Source: a bacterium
GTDB lineage: Bacteria > Zhuqueibacterota > Zhuqueibacteria > Residuimicrobiales > Residuimicrobiaceae
Assembly (NCBI GenBank): GCA_029565685.1
Contig: JAKQNR010000021.1
Span: 186,001 to 250,000, forward strand
Direction of reading: 5' to 3'
DNA length: 64,000 nt
Of the stretch, positions 25,585 to 34,590 are shown one piece after another. The position numbers and the translations under genes were made by a program. Below the pieces are notes generated by a model. It had not been told where the DNA came from. It searched no databases and was given only the letters and a program-made list of their open reading frames with translations. Position 1 is the stretch's first letter. Each line of letters starts with the position of its first letter.

Positions 25585-27360
25585 ATGAGAAGAATGCCCT
25601 TTATTTGGCTGTCGTTTCTGACGTCGGCCCTGTTCCTCTCTGCCGTGTTGACGGCGCCTGCCAGCGGCCGGCCGGAGGAAGACCCCTATTACCAAGCGAT
25701 GAAAAACATCAAACTCTTCGGTCAAATCTATCAGGAGGTCAACGACCGGTATGTGGAAGAGGTGGATCCGGAAAAATTCATCCGTGCCGGCATCGACGGC
25801 ATGCTGGACCGGCTGGATCCTTACTCCGCCTATCTGGAACCCGAAAGCCGTGATGAATTAGAGATCATGACCAAGGGGAAATACTATGGCGTCGGCATGC
25901 GCATCGTTCTGCGCAACGGTTTTGCCACCTGCGCCGAACAGCCGTTCCCGGGCAGCCCGGCCTTTCGTGCCGGAATCCGTGAGGGCGATCAGATCATAGA
26001 AATCGACGGCCAGTCCACCAAAGGCCTCAGGCTGTCGGCGACCGCCGCGCGACTGCGCGGGGATAAAAAAGGCAGTGAGGTGGCGATAAAAATTCACCGT
26101 CCGGGAATCAGCGAGCCGCTGTCGTTTGTTCTCATACGAGACGAGATCGTCCCCACGGATATTCAATACAGCGGATGGGTCGCGCCGGGCATCGGTTTGA
26201 TCAAACTGACTCGGTTCAATCGCGGCGCAGACAAACAGATCGGCGAAGCGGTGCAAAAGCTCATCGATCAGGGCTTGCAGGGTTTGATTCTCGATCTGCG
26301 CGGCAATCCCGGCGGCCTGCTGGATCAGGCCGTGGCCGTGGCGGATTTGTTTGTGGCCAAGAACGAGTTGATCGTCTATACCGAAGGCCGGGGGGAGTAC
26401 AAGCGGCAGGAATTCCGCGCGCAAAAGGATCCGTTGCTGGGTCAGACGCCCATGGTCGTTCTGGTGGACGGCTACAGCGCCTCTGCCTCAGAGATCGTGG
26501 CCGGGGCGATTCAGGATCTGGACCGCGGCGTGATTCTGGGCGCTCCCAGTTTCGGCAAAGGGCTGGTGCAGACGGTCATTCCTTTGGATCGCCGCGGGGA
26601 ACAACAGCTCAAGCTGACCACTGCGCAGTATTTCATGCCCAGCGGCCGCGGCATTCAAAAACCGGAGGTGTTTGAACGCGGCGCTCTTTCGGTTTTCTCC
26701 AAGGATCGCAACGACGCGGCGATGGCGCCGGAGGAGGATGAGGAGGAATTGGAGGAAGAGCCGGCGCCGACCGCCAAGGACAGCAGCAAAGCGCCGACCA
26801 AAGCGCCGGTGTACTTTACCAAGAACAAACGGTCGGTTCTGGGCGGCGGCGGCATCAAGCCGGATGTGGAAGTCAAGAATCCGGAGTACACCCGCTACGA
26901 ACTGGAGCTGTTCCGCCGTTCGATCTTTTTCAATTTCAGCCTCGAGTATGTAGCGGCGCACCCGGATGTGAAAAAGGATTTTAAGGTCGATGAGTCGGTG
27001 TGGGCCGAGTTTGAAGCGTTTCTGCGCGACAAGAACTTTTCCTATCAGCCGGACGGCTGGGATCAGCTGACCAGGCTGGAAAACACGGCCAGGGAGCGAG
27101 GTTATCTGGAGCAGATGCAGAAATCCATCGATGCGGTCAAGGCGGAATTCGATCTGGTCCGCGCCGCTGAAAAAGAGAAATCGCGGTCAAGGGTGGAGAC
27201 CTATATCCAAAGCGAGATCCTGGCCAAGGTGTTCGGCCGCGATGCGTACAACGAAGCGCTCTTTGCCAGCGATCAACCCCTGCAGGCCGCGGTGCGGCTC
27301 CTGCAGAATGCCGATGAGTACTACCGGATTTTGAACATCAAGGCGGTGGCCAAGAATTGA
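25585..27360 (+). CDS. S41-family C-terminal processing peptidase
   Basis: A 591-aa periplasmic protease (Ctp/Prc type). It has a signal peptide (residues 1 to about 29) and an N-terminal helical region. A PDZ domain (about 90-180, GVGMRIV then GIREGDQIIEIDG) follows. The protease core has Ser300 (GYSASASE) and Lys325 (SFGKGLVQ); their 25-residue spacing equals the Ser452/Lys477 dyad of E. coli Prc. An acidic linker (about 375-400) precedes a C-terminal helical domain of about 150 residues, longer than simple CtpA. It cleaves proteins at their C-termini in the cell envelope. Confidence 0.93.
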   Translation: MRRMPFIWLSFLTSALFLSAVLTAPASGRPEEDPYYQAMKNIKLFGQIYQEVNDRYVEEVDPEKFIRAGIDGMLDRLDPYSAYLEPESRDELEIMTKGKYYGVGMRIVLRNGFATCAEQPFPGSPAFRAGIREGDQIIEIDGQSTKGLRLSATAARLRGDKKGSEVAIKIHRPGISEPLSFVLIRDEIVPTDIQYSGWVAPGIGLIKLTRFNRGADKQIGEAVQKLIDQGLQGLILDLRGNPGGLLDQAVAVADLFVAKNELIVYTEGRGEYKRQEFRAQKDPLLGQTPMVVLVDGYSASASEIVAGAIQDLDRGVILGAPSFGKGLVQTVIPLDRRGEQQLKLTTAQYFMPSGRGIQKPEVFERGALSVFSKDRNDAAMAPEEDEEELEEEPAPTAKDSSKAPTKAPVYFTKNKRSVLGGGGIKPDVEVKNPEYTRYELELFRRSIFFNFSLEYVAAHPDVKKDFKVDESVWAEFEAFLRDKNFSYQPDGWDQLTRLENTARERGYLEQMQKSIDAVKAEFDLVRAAEKEKSRSRVETYIQSEILAKVFGRDAYNEALFASDQPLQAAVRLLQNADEYYRILNIKAVAKN

Positions 27361-27423
27361 GTCGGCGCCGCGGACGAACGATTATCCTGCAGTATTGAAA
27401 AAATAACTATCCAAGGAGGCGTT

Positions 27424-30156
27424 ATGGCAAAACAAAAGAAATATGTGTACAGTTTCGGCGGCGGCAAAGCAGAAGGCCGCGCCGAGATGAAAGAATTGCT
27501 GGGCGGCAAAGGCGCCAACCTCGCTGAAATGGCGAATTTGAAAATACCGGTGCCGGCCGGTTTTACCATCACCACCGAGGTCTGCACCTACTATTATCAG
27601 AATAAGAAAAAATATCCGGCTGAGCTGAAAGGGGCGGTTAAAGAGGCGATGAAAAAAGTCGAAGCCGTGATGAAAAGCAAGTTCGGCGACCCGGTGAATC
27701 CGTTGCTGGTTTCCGTGCGCTCCGGCGCCCGCAGCTCCATGCCGGGCATGATGGAGACCGTGTTGAACGTCGGCCTCACCAGCAAAACCATTCCCGGCCT
27801 GGTGAAAAAGACCAACAACGAACGTTTTGTCTATGACGCCTATCGCCGTCTGATCATGATGTATTCCGACGTGGTCATGGAAAAAGCGGCGGGCCTGGAA
27901 CCGGCGGAAGGCAAAGGCATCCGCGTTCAGCTGGAACATGCCATGCAGGCTATGAAAGAGGCCAAAGGCTACAGCCAGGATACGGATCTGACCGCTGAGG
28001 ATCTAAAGATTCTGGTGGAAACTTTCAAGGACAAAGTGCTTGAAGTGTTGGGCCGTCCGTTTCCGGATGACGCCATGGATCAGCTGTGGGGCGGCATCGG
28101 CGCTGTGTTCTCCAGCTGGAACGGCAAGCGTGCCGTGGCCTATCGCCGCATCGAAGGCATTCCGGATGAATGGGGCACGGCGGTGAACGTTCAGGCGATG
28201 GTGTTCGGCAACATGGGCGACAGCAGCGCCACGGGTGTAGCGTTTACCCGCAACCCGGCCACCGGCGAGAACAAGTTCTACGGCGAGTGGCTGATCAACG
28301 CTCAGGGCGAAGACGTGGTCGCCGGCATCCGCACCCCGGCGCCCTTGAACGAGGCCACCAAAAACGAACAGAACAAGCACATGGCCTCGCTGGAAAAAGC
28401 CATGCCCTCCACCTACAAAGAGCTGGACAAAATCCGCACGCGCCTGGAGAAGCATTATCGCGATATGCTCGACATCGAGTTCACCATCCAGGAAGGCATT
28501 TTGTGGATGCTGCAGTGCCGCGTCGGCAAACGCACCGGCACCGCGGCCCTGAACATGGCCATGGATATGTTGAAAGAAAAGTTGATCTCCGACAAGGAAG
28601 CGGTTCTGCGCCTGTCGCCGTCTCAGCTGGACGAACTGCTGCACCCGATCGTCGATCCGGCGGCTGAAAAAGGCGCCGTCGTGATCGCCAAGGGTTTGCC
28701 GGCCGGTCCTGGCGGCGCTTTCGGCCAGATCGTGTTCACCGCTGCTGATGCCGTGGAATGGGCCAAGCAGGGTAAAAAGGTTCTACTGGTGCGCGAAGAG
28801 ACCAATCCGGAAGATGTGGAAGGCATGCGCGCCGCTCAGGGCATTCTAACCGGCCGCGGCGGCATGACCTCGCATGCGGCGCTGGTGGCCCGCGGGTGGG
28901 GCAAATGCTGCATCGTAGGCTGCTCTGCGTTGAATATCGATCTAAAAGCGAAACAGATGTACGTAAACGGCAAAACTTATTCTGAGGGAGATTTTCTCAC
29001 TCTGAACGGCACGAAAGGCTATGTGTACAGCGGTCAGTTGAATATGATGAACGCATCGGAGAACCCGCGCTTTGTCCAGTTCATGAAGATCGTGGACAAA
29101 CACCGCACTCTGAAGGTGCGCACCAATGCGGACACTCCGGAAGACGCGAAAAAGGCGCTTGAATTCGGCGCCCAGGGCATCGGCCTGTTCCGCACCGAGC
29201 ACATGTTTTACGGCAAGAATTCCGAAGCTCCGCTGTTCTTCTTGCGCAAGATGATCGTCTCCTCGAACGAGGCGGAACGCCGCCATGCTTTGGATGAATT
29301 GTTCCCCTATGTGAAAAAAGACATCAAAGCGACCATGGAAGTGATGAACGGCCTGCCGGTCACCATCCGCCTGCTCGATCCGCCGTTGCACGAGTTCGTG
29401 CCTCAGGAGGAAGAGAAACGAGCGGAACTGGCCGCCAGCCTTGGCATCTCGGCTCAAGAGTTGAACAAGCGCGCGGAAAGCCTGCATGAAACCAATCCCA
29501 TGATGGGTCATCGCGGCGTGCGTCTGGGCGTCACCTATCCAGAGATCACCGAGATGCAGGTGCGCGCCATCCTCGAGGCGGCGGTCGAATTGACGCAGGA
29601 AGGCAAAAAAGTATCGCCGGAGATCATGGTTCCAGTGGTGTGCACGCGCAAAGAGCTGGACGATCAGAAGGAATTGGTGGATGCAGTGTATGCGCAAGTC
29701 TGCGCCAAATACAACGTCAAGTCCGTCAAATTCATGTACGGCACGATGATCGAGATCCCGCGCGCGGCGCTGCAAGCCGGCCGGATCGCCGAGACCGCCG
29801 AATTTTTTAGCTTCGGCACCAACGACCTGACCCAGATGGGTTTCGGTTTCTCGCGCGATGATATCGGCGGCTTTGTGCCCGACTATGTGGAAAAGAAGAT
29901 TCTGCCGGTGGATCCGTTCAATGTGCTGGATCAGGACGGCATCGGCGAGCTGATTCAGATCGGCATCGAGCGCGGCCGCAAAAGCCGGCCGGGCCTGAAA
30001 GTCGGCATCTGCGGTGAACATGGCGGCGAACCTTCCTCGGTGATCTTCTGCCATAAAGTGGGCATGGACTATGTGTCCTGTTCGCCTTACCGCGTTCCCA
30101 TCGCCCGTTTGGCGGCTGCACATGCCGCGATCAAGGGCGGCAAGAAAAAGAAATAA
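27424..30156 (+). CDS. ppdK: Pyruvate, phosphate dikinase
   Basis: A 910-aa enzyme interconverting pyruvate, ATP and phosphate with phosphoenolpyruvate, AMP and PPi. Order: N-terminal ATP-grasp domain (VSVRSGARSSMPGMMET near residue 98), central phosphohistidine domain with His484 (GGMTSHAALVARGWG), and a C-terminal PEP-binding TIM barrel with Cys863 (GICGEHGGEP) and FFSFGTNDLTQM. Length fits bacterial PpdK. AAGGAGG upstream of ATG 27424 gives a strong ribosome-binding site. It can serve gluconeogenesis or PPi-dependent glycolysis. No partner gene is adjacent. Confidence 0.97.
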   Translation: MAKQKKYVYSFGGGKAEGRAEMKELLGGKGANLAEMANLKIPVPAGFTITTEVCTYYYQNKKKYPAELKGAVKEAMKKVEAVMKSKFGDPVNPLLVSVRSGARSSMPGMMETVLNVGLTSKTIPGLVKKTNNERFVYDAYRRLIMMYSDVVMEKAAGLEPAEGKGIRVQLEHAMQAMKEAKGYSQDTDLTAEDLKILVETFKDKVLEVLGRPFPDDAMDQLWGGIGAVFSSWNGKRAVAYRRIEGIPDEWGTAVNVQAMVFGNMGDSSATGVAFTRNPATGENKFYGEWLINAQGEDVVAGIRTPAPLNEATKNEQNKHMASLEKAMPSTYKELDKIRTRLEKHYRDMLDIEFTIQEGILWMLQCRVGKRTGTAALNMAMDMLKEKLISDKEAVLRLSPSQLDELLHPIVDPAAEKGAVVIAKGLPAGPGGAFGQIVFTAADAVEWAKQGKKVLLVREETNPEDVEGMRAAQGILTGRGGMTSHAALVARGWGKCCIVGCSALNIDLKAKQMYVNGKTYSEGDFLTLNGTKGYVYSGQLNMMNASENPRFVQFMKIVDKHRTLKVRTNADTPEDAKKALEFGAQGIGLFRTEHMFYGKNSEAPLFFLRKMIVSSNEAERRHALDELFPYVKKDIKATMEVMNGLPVTIRLLDPPLHEFVPQEEEKRAELAASLGISAQELNKRAESLHETNPMMGHRGVRLGVTYPEITEMQVRAILEAAVELTQEGKKVSPEIMVPVVCTRKELDDQKELVDAVYAQVCAKYNVKSVKFMYGTMIEIPRAALQAGRIAETAEFFSFGTNDLTQMGFGFSRDDIGGFVPDYVEKKILPVDPFNVLDQDGIGELIQIGIERGRKSRPGLKVGICGEHGGEPSSVIFCHKVGMDYVSCSPYRVPIARLAAAHAAIKGGKKKK

Positions 30157-30182
30157 CTTGGTTGGTGTCTGCCGGACCATCT

Positions 30183-30204
30183 CCGGTGCGGATTTTCGCA
30201 CCGG
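30183..30204 (+). other. GC-rich hairpin after ppdK
   Basis: CCGGTGCG (30183-30190) pairs perfectly with CGCACCGG (30197-30204) around a GATTTT loop, 26 nt after the ppdK stop. No T-run follows, so termination is uncertain; it may instead stabilise the 3' end of the mRNA. Confidence 0.45.
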
Positions 30205-30224
30205 GGATTTCGGGGGAAGAGTCT

Positions 30225-30260
30225 CATTGCGAGGGCCGCGTTACGCGGCCCGAAGCAATG
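30225..30260. repeat. REP-like palindromic element
   Basis: CATTGC (30225-30230) and GCAATG (30255-30260) flank an 8-bp perfect palindrome, GGGCCGCG-TTA-CGCGGCCC (30233-30251). The CATTGCGAG...CGAAGCAATG frame resembles small dispersed palindromic repeats seen between genes in many bacteria. Only one copy was noticed here. It lies between the convergent ppdK and uxaE genes. The rest of 30157-30383 shows no gene. Confidence 0.5.
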
Positions 30261-30383
30261 CCCTGCGACAAGGGGCAGCATGAAAAAAGGAATTTGCCCT
30301 GTGTAAGAGGATCGCTGTCTTTATTCAGGGCATGGGGTTTTTCCGGCCCAACGCCATCGCTTGCCATACAGCCCTACCGCTTT

Positions 30384-31628
30384 TTATAAAAACAGCCTCT
30401 TGACATGCCTTTCGAATAAATTCTCGCGCACGTTTTTCGCGATGGTCGCTTCGTTTTCTTCCAGCGCGGCATAGTAACGGTCGCCCATCTCTGCAGCCAC
30501 GCGAAAGCCCACATGCAGCAGCTGGCGGAAATGGGGATTGAATTCCGGGCATGACGGATCGTGGCGCAGCGCGTTGCTGAACTGCCTGCCGTCCCACCGG
30601 CTCACGGTCTCCGGCGCCGGCAACTTGTCTTTATCGATATCGATGACGGTGGCATACGGCGCGCACACTTCATCAAAGCGGCGCATCGAGCTGCGATACA
30701 CCTCCTGTGCGATGGCCAGACCGCTGCCGCCGGCTTCCGCCAGGCCGATGAGCTCTTCCAACCAAGTGGTGCCCGCGGTTTTCAGATGCAGGCCGGCGTC
30801 GTGTTTGCGCAAAGCGCGGCCGATGATTGGATAAAGGGAGAATTTATCGCTGCCGGAATGCACGCTCAGTTTGAGATTCTCCGGCAGGGAGAATTCTTTA
30901 ATGGCGAAGCGTATGACGCATAGATCCTGTTCGAACTCTTTTTCAAACTGCTTCCAATCGCCCACATAGTCTACGCCCTTGTTGAAGCGGCCGGTGAATT
31001 TCGGCGCTATGGTCTGCGCCGGAATGCCTGCGGCGCTGACGGCGGAAAGAATGAAAAACAGCTCCGCCGGCGTCTGCGCCTGCTGCGCTTCGTCCATGGA
31101 GACTTCGATGACCAACCGGTCCACCGGCTTTCGACGGCTGATGTGGCGAAAAATTTTCGCCGCCTCTTCCACGGCAAAGAGAAATTTGCCGGCCGCCTGC
31201 TCCAATGTCGCTGCGGTGATGCGCAGCGGCTCGGCAATGCCGGGAATAGACAAGGCCCCCAAATATTTTTCATTCGTCGCCTTGAAGGACTGCAGCGAGG
31301 CGGCGGAAGGGGGTTGGCCGATATAATCAGCCACATCCAGGGTAAAGAAATCGCTGTGATCGATAAAGGGATCCACTGTTTTCAAGTTGATATGATCCGC
31401 ATCGACAAAGTAAGCGCCGGTCCAGCTCAGCGCCTGGACCGCTGCATCCGCTTCGGCGCGGGTGTCGGCCGGCCTGGTGCCGATGAGCGAGTGTTCCCGA
31501 TTGGATTTATTCCAAACCGGCGTCACATCGACGCCGGCGGCGCGGGCGTCCAGGAACGCCTGCAATTGCGCTTTTCCCTGACGGCCGAACCGGTCGCCGA
31601 TGCCGATGGTGTATTTAGGCAGTTTCAT
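30384..31628 (-). CDS. uxaE: Tagaturonate epimerase family protein
   Basis: A 414-aa protein resembling the UxaE family, which interconverts D-tagaturonate and D-fructuronate in galacturonate and glucuronate catabolism. Recognised stretches are GIGDRFGRQGKAQL near residue 9, VWNKSNREH near 38, the central KFTGRFNKGVDYVGD (about 210), and LSVHSGSDKFS (about 255). It starts with ATG at 31628 preceded by GGAAGGGA. It lies 152 nt downstream of the GxGYxYP gene on the same strand, which suggests a sugar-acid or glycan-use unit. No other uronate genes (uxaC, kdgK, uxuB) are in the window, so the physiological substrate is inferred. Confidence 0.75.
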   Translation of the reverse strand: MKLPKYTIGIGDRFGRQGKAQLQAFLDARAAGVDVTPVWNKSNREHSLIGTRPADTRAEADAAVQALSWTGAYFVDADHINLKTVDPFIDHSDFFTLDVADYIGQPPSAASLQSFKATNEKYLGALSIPGIAEPLRITAATLEQAAGKFLFAVEEAAKIFRHISRRKPVDRLVIEVSMDEAQQAQTPAELFFILSAVSAAGIPAQTIAPKFTGRFNKGVDYVGDWKQFEKEFEQDLCVIRFAIKEFSLPENLKLSVHSGSDKFSLYPIIGRALRKHDAGLHLKTAGTTWLEELIGLAEAGGSGLAIAQEVYRSSMRRFDEVCAPYATVIDIDKDKLPAPETVSRWDGRQFSNALRHDPSCPEFNPHFRQLLHVGFRVAAEMGDRYYAALEENEATIAKNVRENLFERHVKRLFL

Positions 31629-31780
31629 TCATTCGTCCCTTCCAATAGGATGAAAAGATTAGTTCGAGCTGGCAACCCTGAAAAACGACCCCCGCAGCGG
31701 CCGCAACAACCGCGGCGATAGCGTGGGTCAGCGACTTGCCCACACTTTTCAAACTTGGCGACAAGAGGGCATCGTGGTTT

Positions 31781-33829
31781 CTATCGCAGCAGCAGTTTCT
31801 CCTTGAAGGTAGGCTGACTGCCGGCCATTTTCATGAACACGTCCAGCGGCACCACTTTAAATTCATCGCCCAGTTGATCTAAAATATTTTTAACATGATC
31901 GATGTCGCTCCATTCGCGCACATGCACCAGGCAAAAATAGGGTCGCTGATGATTGAGCCTGGCCAGCTCGCGCAGATCCTGCACCGCCGCCTGCGCCGGC
32001 CGCGTCTCAGAAAGATAATAGTCGAAGGAGATCAGCGGCTTGCCGTCGCGGACGGTGAAAGAGTGCGACGGCGCATAGCCGTTGGCCAGACCCAGAATAT
32101 TCGGCATGCCGTTGAAAAAAGCGTCCACCACCTCTGGAGTCAACTCGCTGTTGCCCTCCACCGTGGCCCCTTCCGAATAATCCATGATCTCAAAGATGTT
32201 CAAATCCAGCTGTTGCATCAATTCGTAGGCCTTGGCCACGACCTGGGGCAAGTACTTGGGCGGGATGGCCTTAGGGTACATATAGCCTGGTCCGCCCAGC
32301 GAACCGATGAAATAATCGTTCGCTGTGGCCTGAGAGTAAAAATACTCCAGCATCGACGGCGCCAGCCAGACCCAGTTCATGGTCACTTCCCAAGCATAGG
32401 GCATGGAGCCGCGGCCCGGCCGCACCCATGCGCCCAGGCCCAGGCAATCGGTCTGAATGCAGGCGATATAGACTTTTTTCTCCGCACGGTACTCTTTGCC
32501 CGGCGCCACGGAGTGCTGATTTTTAAATTGAAATCCGGGAGTGGCCGGCGTCTGATGGCTGAAACTCAGATTAGGCAGCGTGTGCAGCCCCTCGGTGCGC
32601 AGAGCAAAGCTGGAGGCCAGTTTGACCGCATCGCGCTCCTTGTCTTTAGCGTAGGAATGCCAGCCCATGACCATGGACAGGGGCTTCATCTCACTCATCA
32701 GCTTTTTGGCCAGGCGGTACTCTTCGACATCGCTCTCTTCAGTGGACAGATCGGAGAAAAAAGCGCCTTTCAGAATGCCGAAATCCGCTACCCCCGGCCG
32801 CATGATTTTACCCGATTCGCCGCCCATCCAGACGATGAAATCGCGGCTGCAGCGCGGCCAGTACTGCTGATACGCCCAGGCGTAGATGTCGATGTCCTTC
32901 TGTCCGGTGAACTTGGCCCTGAAATCGGCGATGGGGCGCAGATGATATTTTTCCACCATTGGCAGCATCTCCTCAGAGATCACGATGGCTTTTTCCAGTC
33001 CGGCCAGCGTAAAGGCGACGATCAGGGAGGTGCGGACGTTTTTATCCCAGAGAATGTAGCCCTTGACTTGAGGCAGGAAGGTCTTCAGCGCCTCTTCGGT
33101 CGAGGTCAATTCGGTGAATTGAAATCCTTTTTTGTCGCGATAAAAATCCAGCATCGAGGGAGTGAAGCGGAAATCCCACTTGGGGCCGTAGACAAAATAC
33201 AATCGCGGTGCGCCGTCGTTGGCCAGCCCTTGCAAAGAAATCAACATCGCCTGTTCCGGCAGCTTGCCGTCAATCGCCCAGTCGTCGGTCATGTGCATGA
33301 AAAAGGCCGGTCTGACGCCGTCGCGCACAAACGTATAACTTTCACCGCTGTCTCGGGTCGGCCGCTGGACGTTCAGCAGCAGCGTGCCGTCCTTTTGCAC
33401 CGCATAGGTGCTGGTGCTGGTCAGTTCGCGGCTGCCCTGAGAAACCCAGACCGGATAGGTTTCTTCGACTGTAAAGCCTTCGCCGTTTTTTTCCATTTTG
33501 AGCTTGGCCCGGCGGTCAGCGCCCGGCTGGCGTGAGATGGCGGAAAAGACGTTGTACGGCCACACTCGAGTGGACGCTTTCAAAGTGACTGGTTGGCCGT
33601 TGACCGGCAACAGCAGCGTATCGTGCAGGCTGCGGCCTGTGCCCCAGATCTGCTCCACCCGCAGGGTCTGTCCGGTCATCGAGATGTCCAGCTTCAGCGT
33701 TTTATACAGGCCGATCTCTGCGCTCTTTTCCGGGACCAGCTGCCAGCGCCCGATGAACGGCGTTTCACTATAGCCGACGGAAATGCATAAAAACAGCATG
33801 ACCGCTGTTTTTCGCAGCCACTCATTCAT
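31781..33829 (-). CDS. GxGYxYP domain-containing exported protein
   Basis: A 682-aa protein with a signal peptide (MNEWLRKTAVMLFLCISVGYS). The signature GPGYMYP occurs about two-thirds along, within GSLGGPGYMYPKAIPP. The family is classed as putative glycoside hydrolases from domain context, but activity is not established. N-terminal residues about 20-180 look like an added beta-rich domain. The frame is open to 33898. ATG 33829 is chosen because AAGGAG lies 6 nt upstream and the signal peptide starts there. It is upstream of uxaE on the same strand and divergent from the XRE-cupin regulator. Confidence 0.8.
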   Translation of the reverse strand: MNEWLRKTAVMLFLCISVGYSETPFIGRWQLVPEKSAEIGLYKTLKLDISMTGQTLRVEQIWGTGRSLHDTLLLPVNGQPVTLKASTRVWPYNVFSAISRQPGADRRAKLKMEKNGEGFTVEETYPVWVSQGSRELTSTSTYAVQKDGTLLLNVQRPTRDSGESYTFVRDGVRPAFFMHMTDDWAIDGKLPEQAMLISLQGLANDGAPRLYFVYGPKWDFRFTPSMLDFYRDKKGFQFTELTSTEEALKTFLPQVKGYILWDKNVRTSLIVAFTLAGLEKAIVISEEMLPMVEKYHLRPIADFRAKFTGQKDIDIYAWAYQQYWPRCSRDFIVWMGGESGKIMRPGVADFGILKGAFFSDLSTEESDVEEYRLAKKLMSEMKPLSMVMGWHSYAKDKERDAVKLASSFALRTEGLHTLPNLSFSHQTPATPGFQFKNQHSVAPGKEYRAEKKVYIACIQTDCLGLGAWVRPGRGSMPYAWEVTMNWVWLAPSMLEYFYSQATANDYFIGSLGGPGYMYPKAIPPKYLPQVVAKAYELMQQLDLNIFEIMDYSEGATVEGNSELTPEVVDAFFNGMPNILGLANGYAPSHSFTVRDGKPLISFDYYLSETRPAQAAVQDLRELARLNHQRPYFCLVHVREWSDIDHVKNILDQLGDEFKVVPLDVFMKMAGSQPTFKEKLLLR

Positions 33830-33869
33830 TTTCTGCTCCTTGACAGGTTCCATGATAAAATCAAGTTGA

Positions 33870-33898
33870 AAAATAGCCAAAGCGACAATGAATTGCAA
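33870..33898 (-). promoter_or_regulatory. Promoter for the GxGYxYP gene (minus strand)
   Basis: On the minus strand TTGCAA (33898-33893) and TATTTT (33875-33870) are separated by 17 nt. The -10 ends about 40 nt before ATG 33829. Motif-based call. Confidence 0.45.
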
Positions 33899-33936
33899 GC
33901 AAAAACAGAGCCGCCGGCTGGTTTTCCTCTTGCATT

Positions 33937-33946
33937 TTTGCGCAAA
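33937..33946. promoter_or_regulatory. Perfect palindrome TTTGCGCAAA, candidate operator
   Basis: A 10-bp perfect dyad lies in the 151-nt divergent region, 34 nt before the XRE-cupin ATG and 39 nt from the opposing promoter's -35. It could be a binding site for the adjacent regulator. The link to the regulator is inference. Confidence 0.35.
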
Positions 33947-33980
33947 TTTTCACACTTTTTCTTTTCTTTTAGGAGTGAGC

Positions 33981-34556
33981 ATGAAAAGCGCGCAAATCGG
34001 TCAAAGAATTCTCAAGTTGATGGAAAGCAAGTCCGTCTCTCTGTCGGAGCTTTCGCAACGAACCGGCCTCAGAGAGCCGGCGCTGCGAACGCTGATGGAG
34101 GACGATCGTTACCCCGCTTTGGGATCCCTGCTGCGGATCAGCCGCGCCCTGGGCGTGCGACTGGGCACCTTCCTCGATGATCAGATCACGGAGGATCCCC
34201 ATATCGTCCGCGCTGATGACCGGCAGGAGCGGGTGGATGCGTCCCGCCGAAACGGCGCGGAGGAAAGAATGTCTCTGCTGTATTACCCGTTGGGAGCGGG
34301 AAAAAGCGACCGCCACATGGAGCCCTTCTATGTGGAGGTGCTGCCCGAGATCGACGGCAGCGAGACGGCCTCCAGTCACGAGGGCGAAGAGTTCATGCTG
34401 GTCTTGAGCGGCGTCATAGAAGTGATCTACGGCGGCCGTCGCCACACCCTGACCAGCGGCGATTCCATCTATTACAATTCCGCGGTTCCCCATTACGTCC
34501 GCTGCCTGGGCGAAGAAAAAGCCGCTCTGATGGCTGTGCTCTATGATCCCCAGTGA
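33981..34556 (+). CDS. XRE-family transcriptional regulator with C-terminal cupin domain
   Basis: A 191-aa protein. The N-terminal helix-turn-helix (about residues 4-60; SLSELSQRTGLREPALRTL forms the recognition pair) is followed by a linker and a cupin sensor domain. That domain spans about 110-190, with HEGEEFMLVLSG and the GDSIYYNSAVPHYVR metal-binding-like strands. Members of this architecture typically sense a small metabolite and regulate neighbouring catabolic genes. The frame is open from 33888. ATG 33981 has AGGAG at 33971-33975. The acyl-CoA ligase gene begins 34 nt downstream and is probably co-transcribed. Confidence 0.88.
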   Translation: MKSAQIGQRILKLMESKSVSLSELSQRTGLREPALRTLMEDDRYPALGSLLRISRALGVRLGTFLDDQITEDPHIVRADDRQERVDASRRNGAEERMSLLYYPLGAGKSDRHMEPFYVEVLPEIDGSETASSHEGEEFMLVLSGVIEVIYGGRRHTLTSGDSIYYNSAVPHYVRCLGEEKAALMAVLYDPQ

Positions 34557-34590
34557 GCCTCGTGCAGGCGGCGTTGACGGGAGGTGTGTG

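Noticed and set aside
31895-33535. 546-codon plus-strand frame antisense to the GxGYxYP gene
   Set aside because: Composition is shadow-like, with no start site or family, and the opposite strand has a clear signal peptide and motif.
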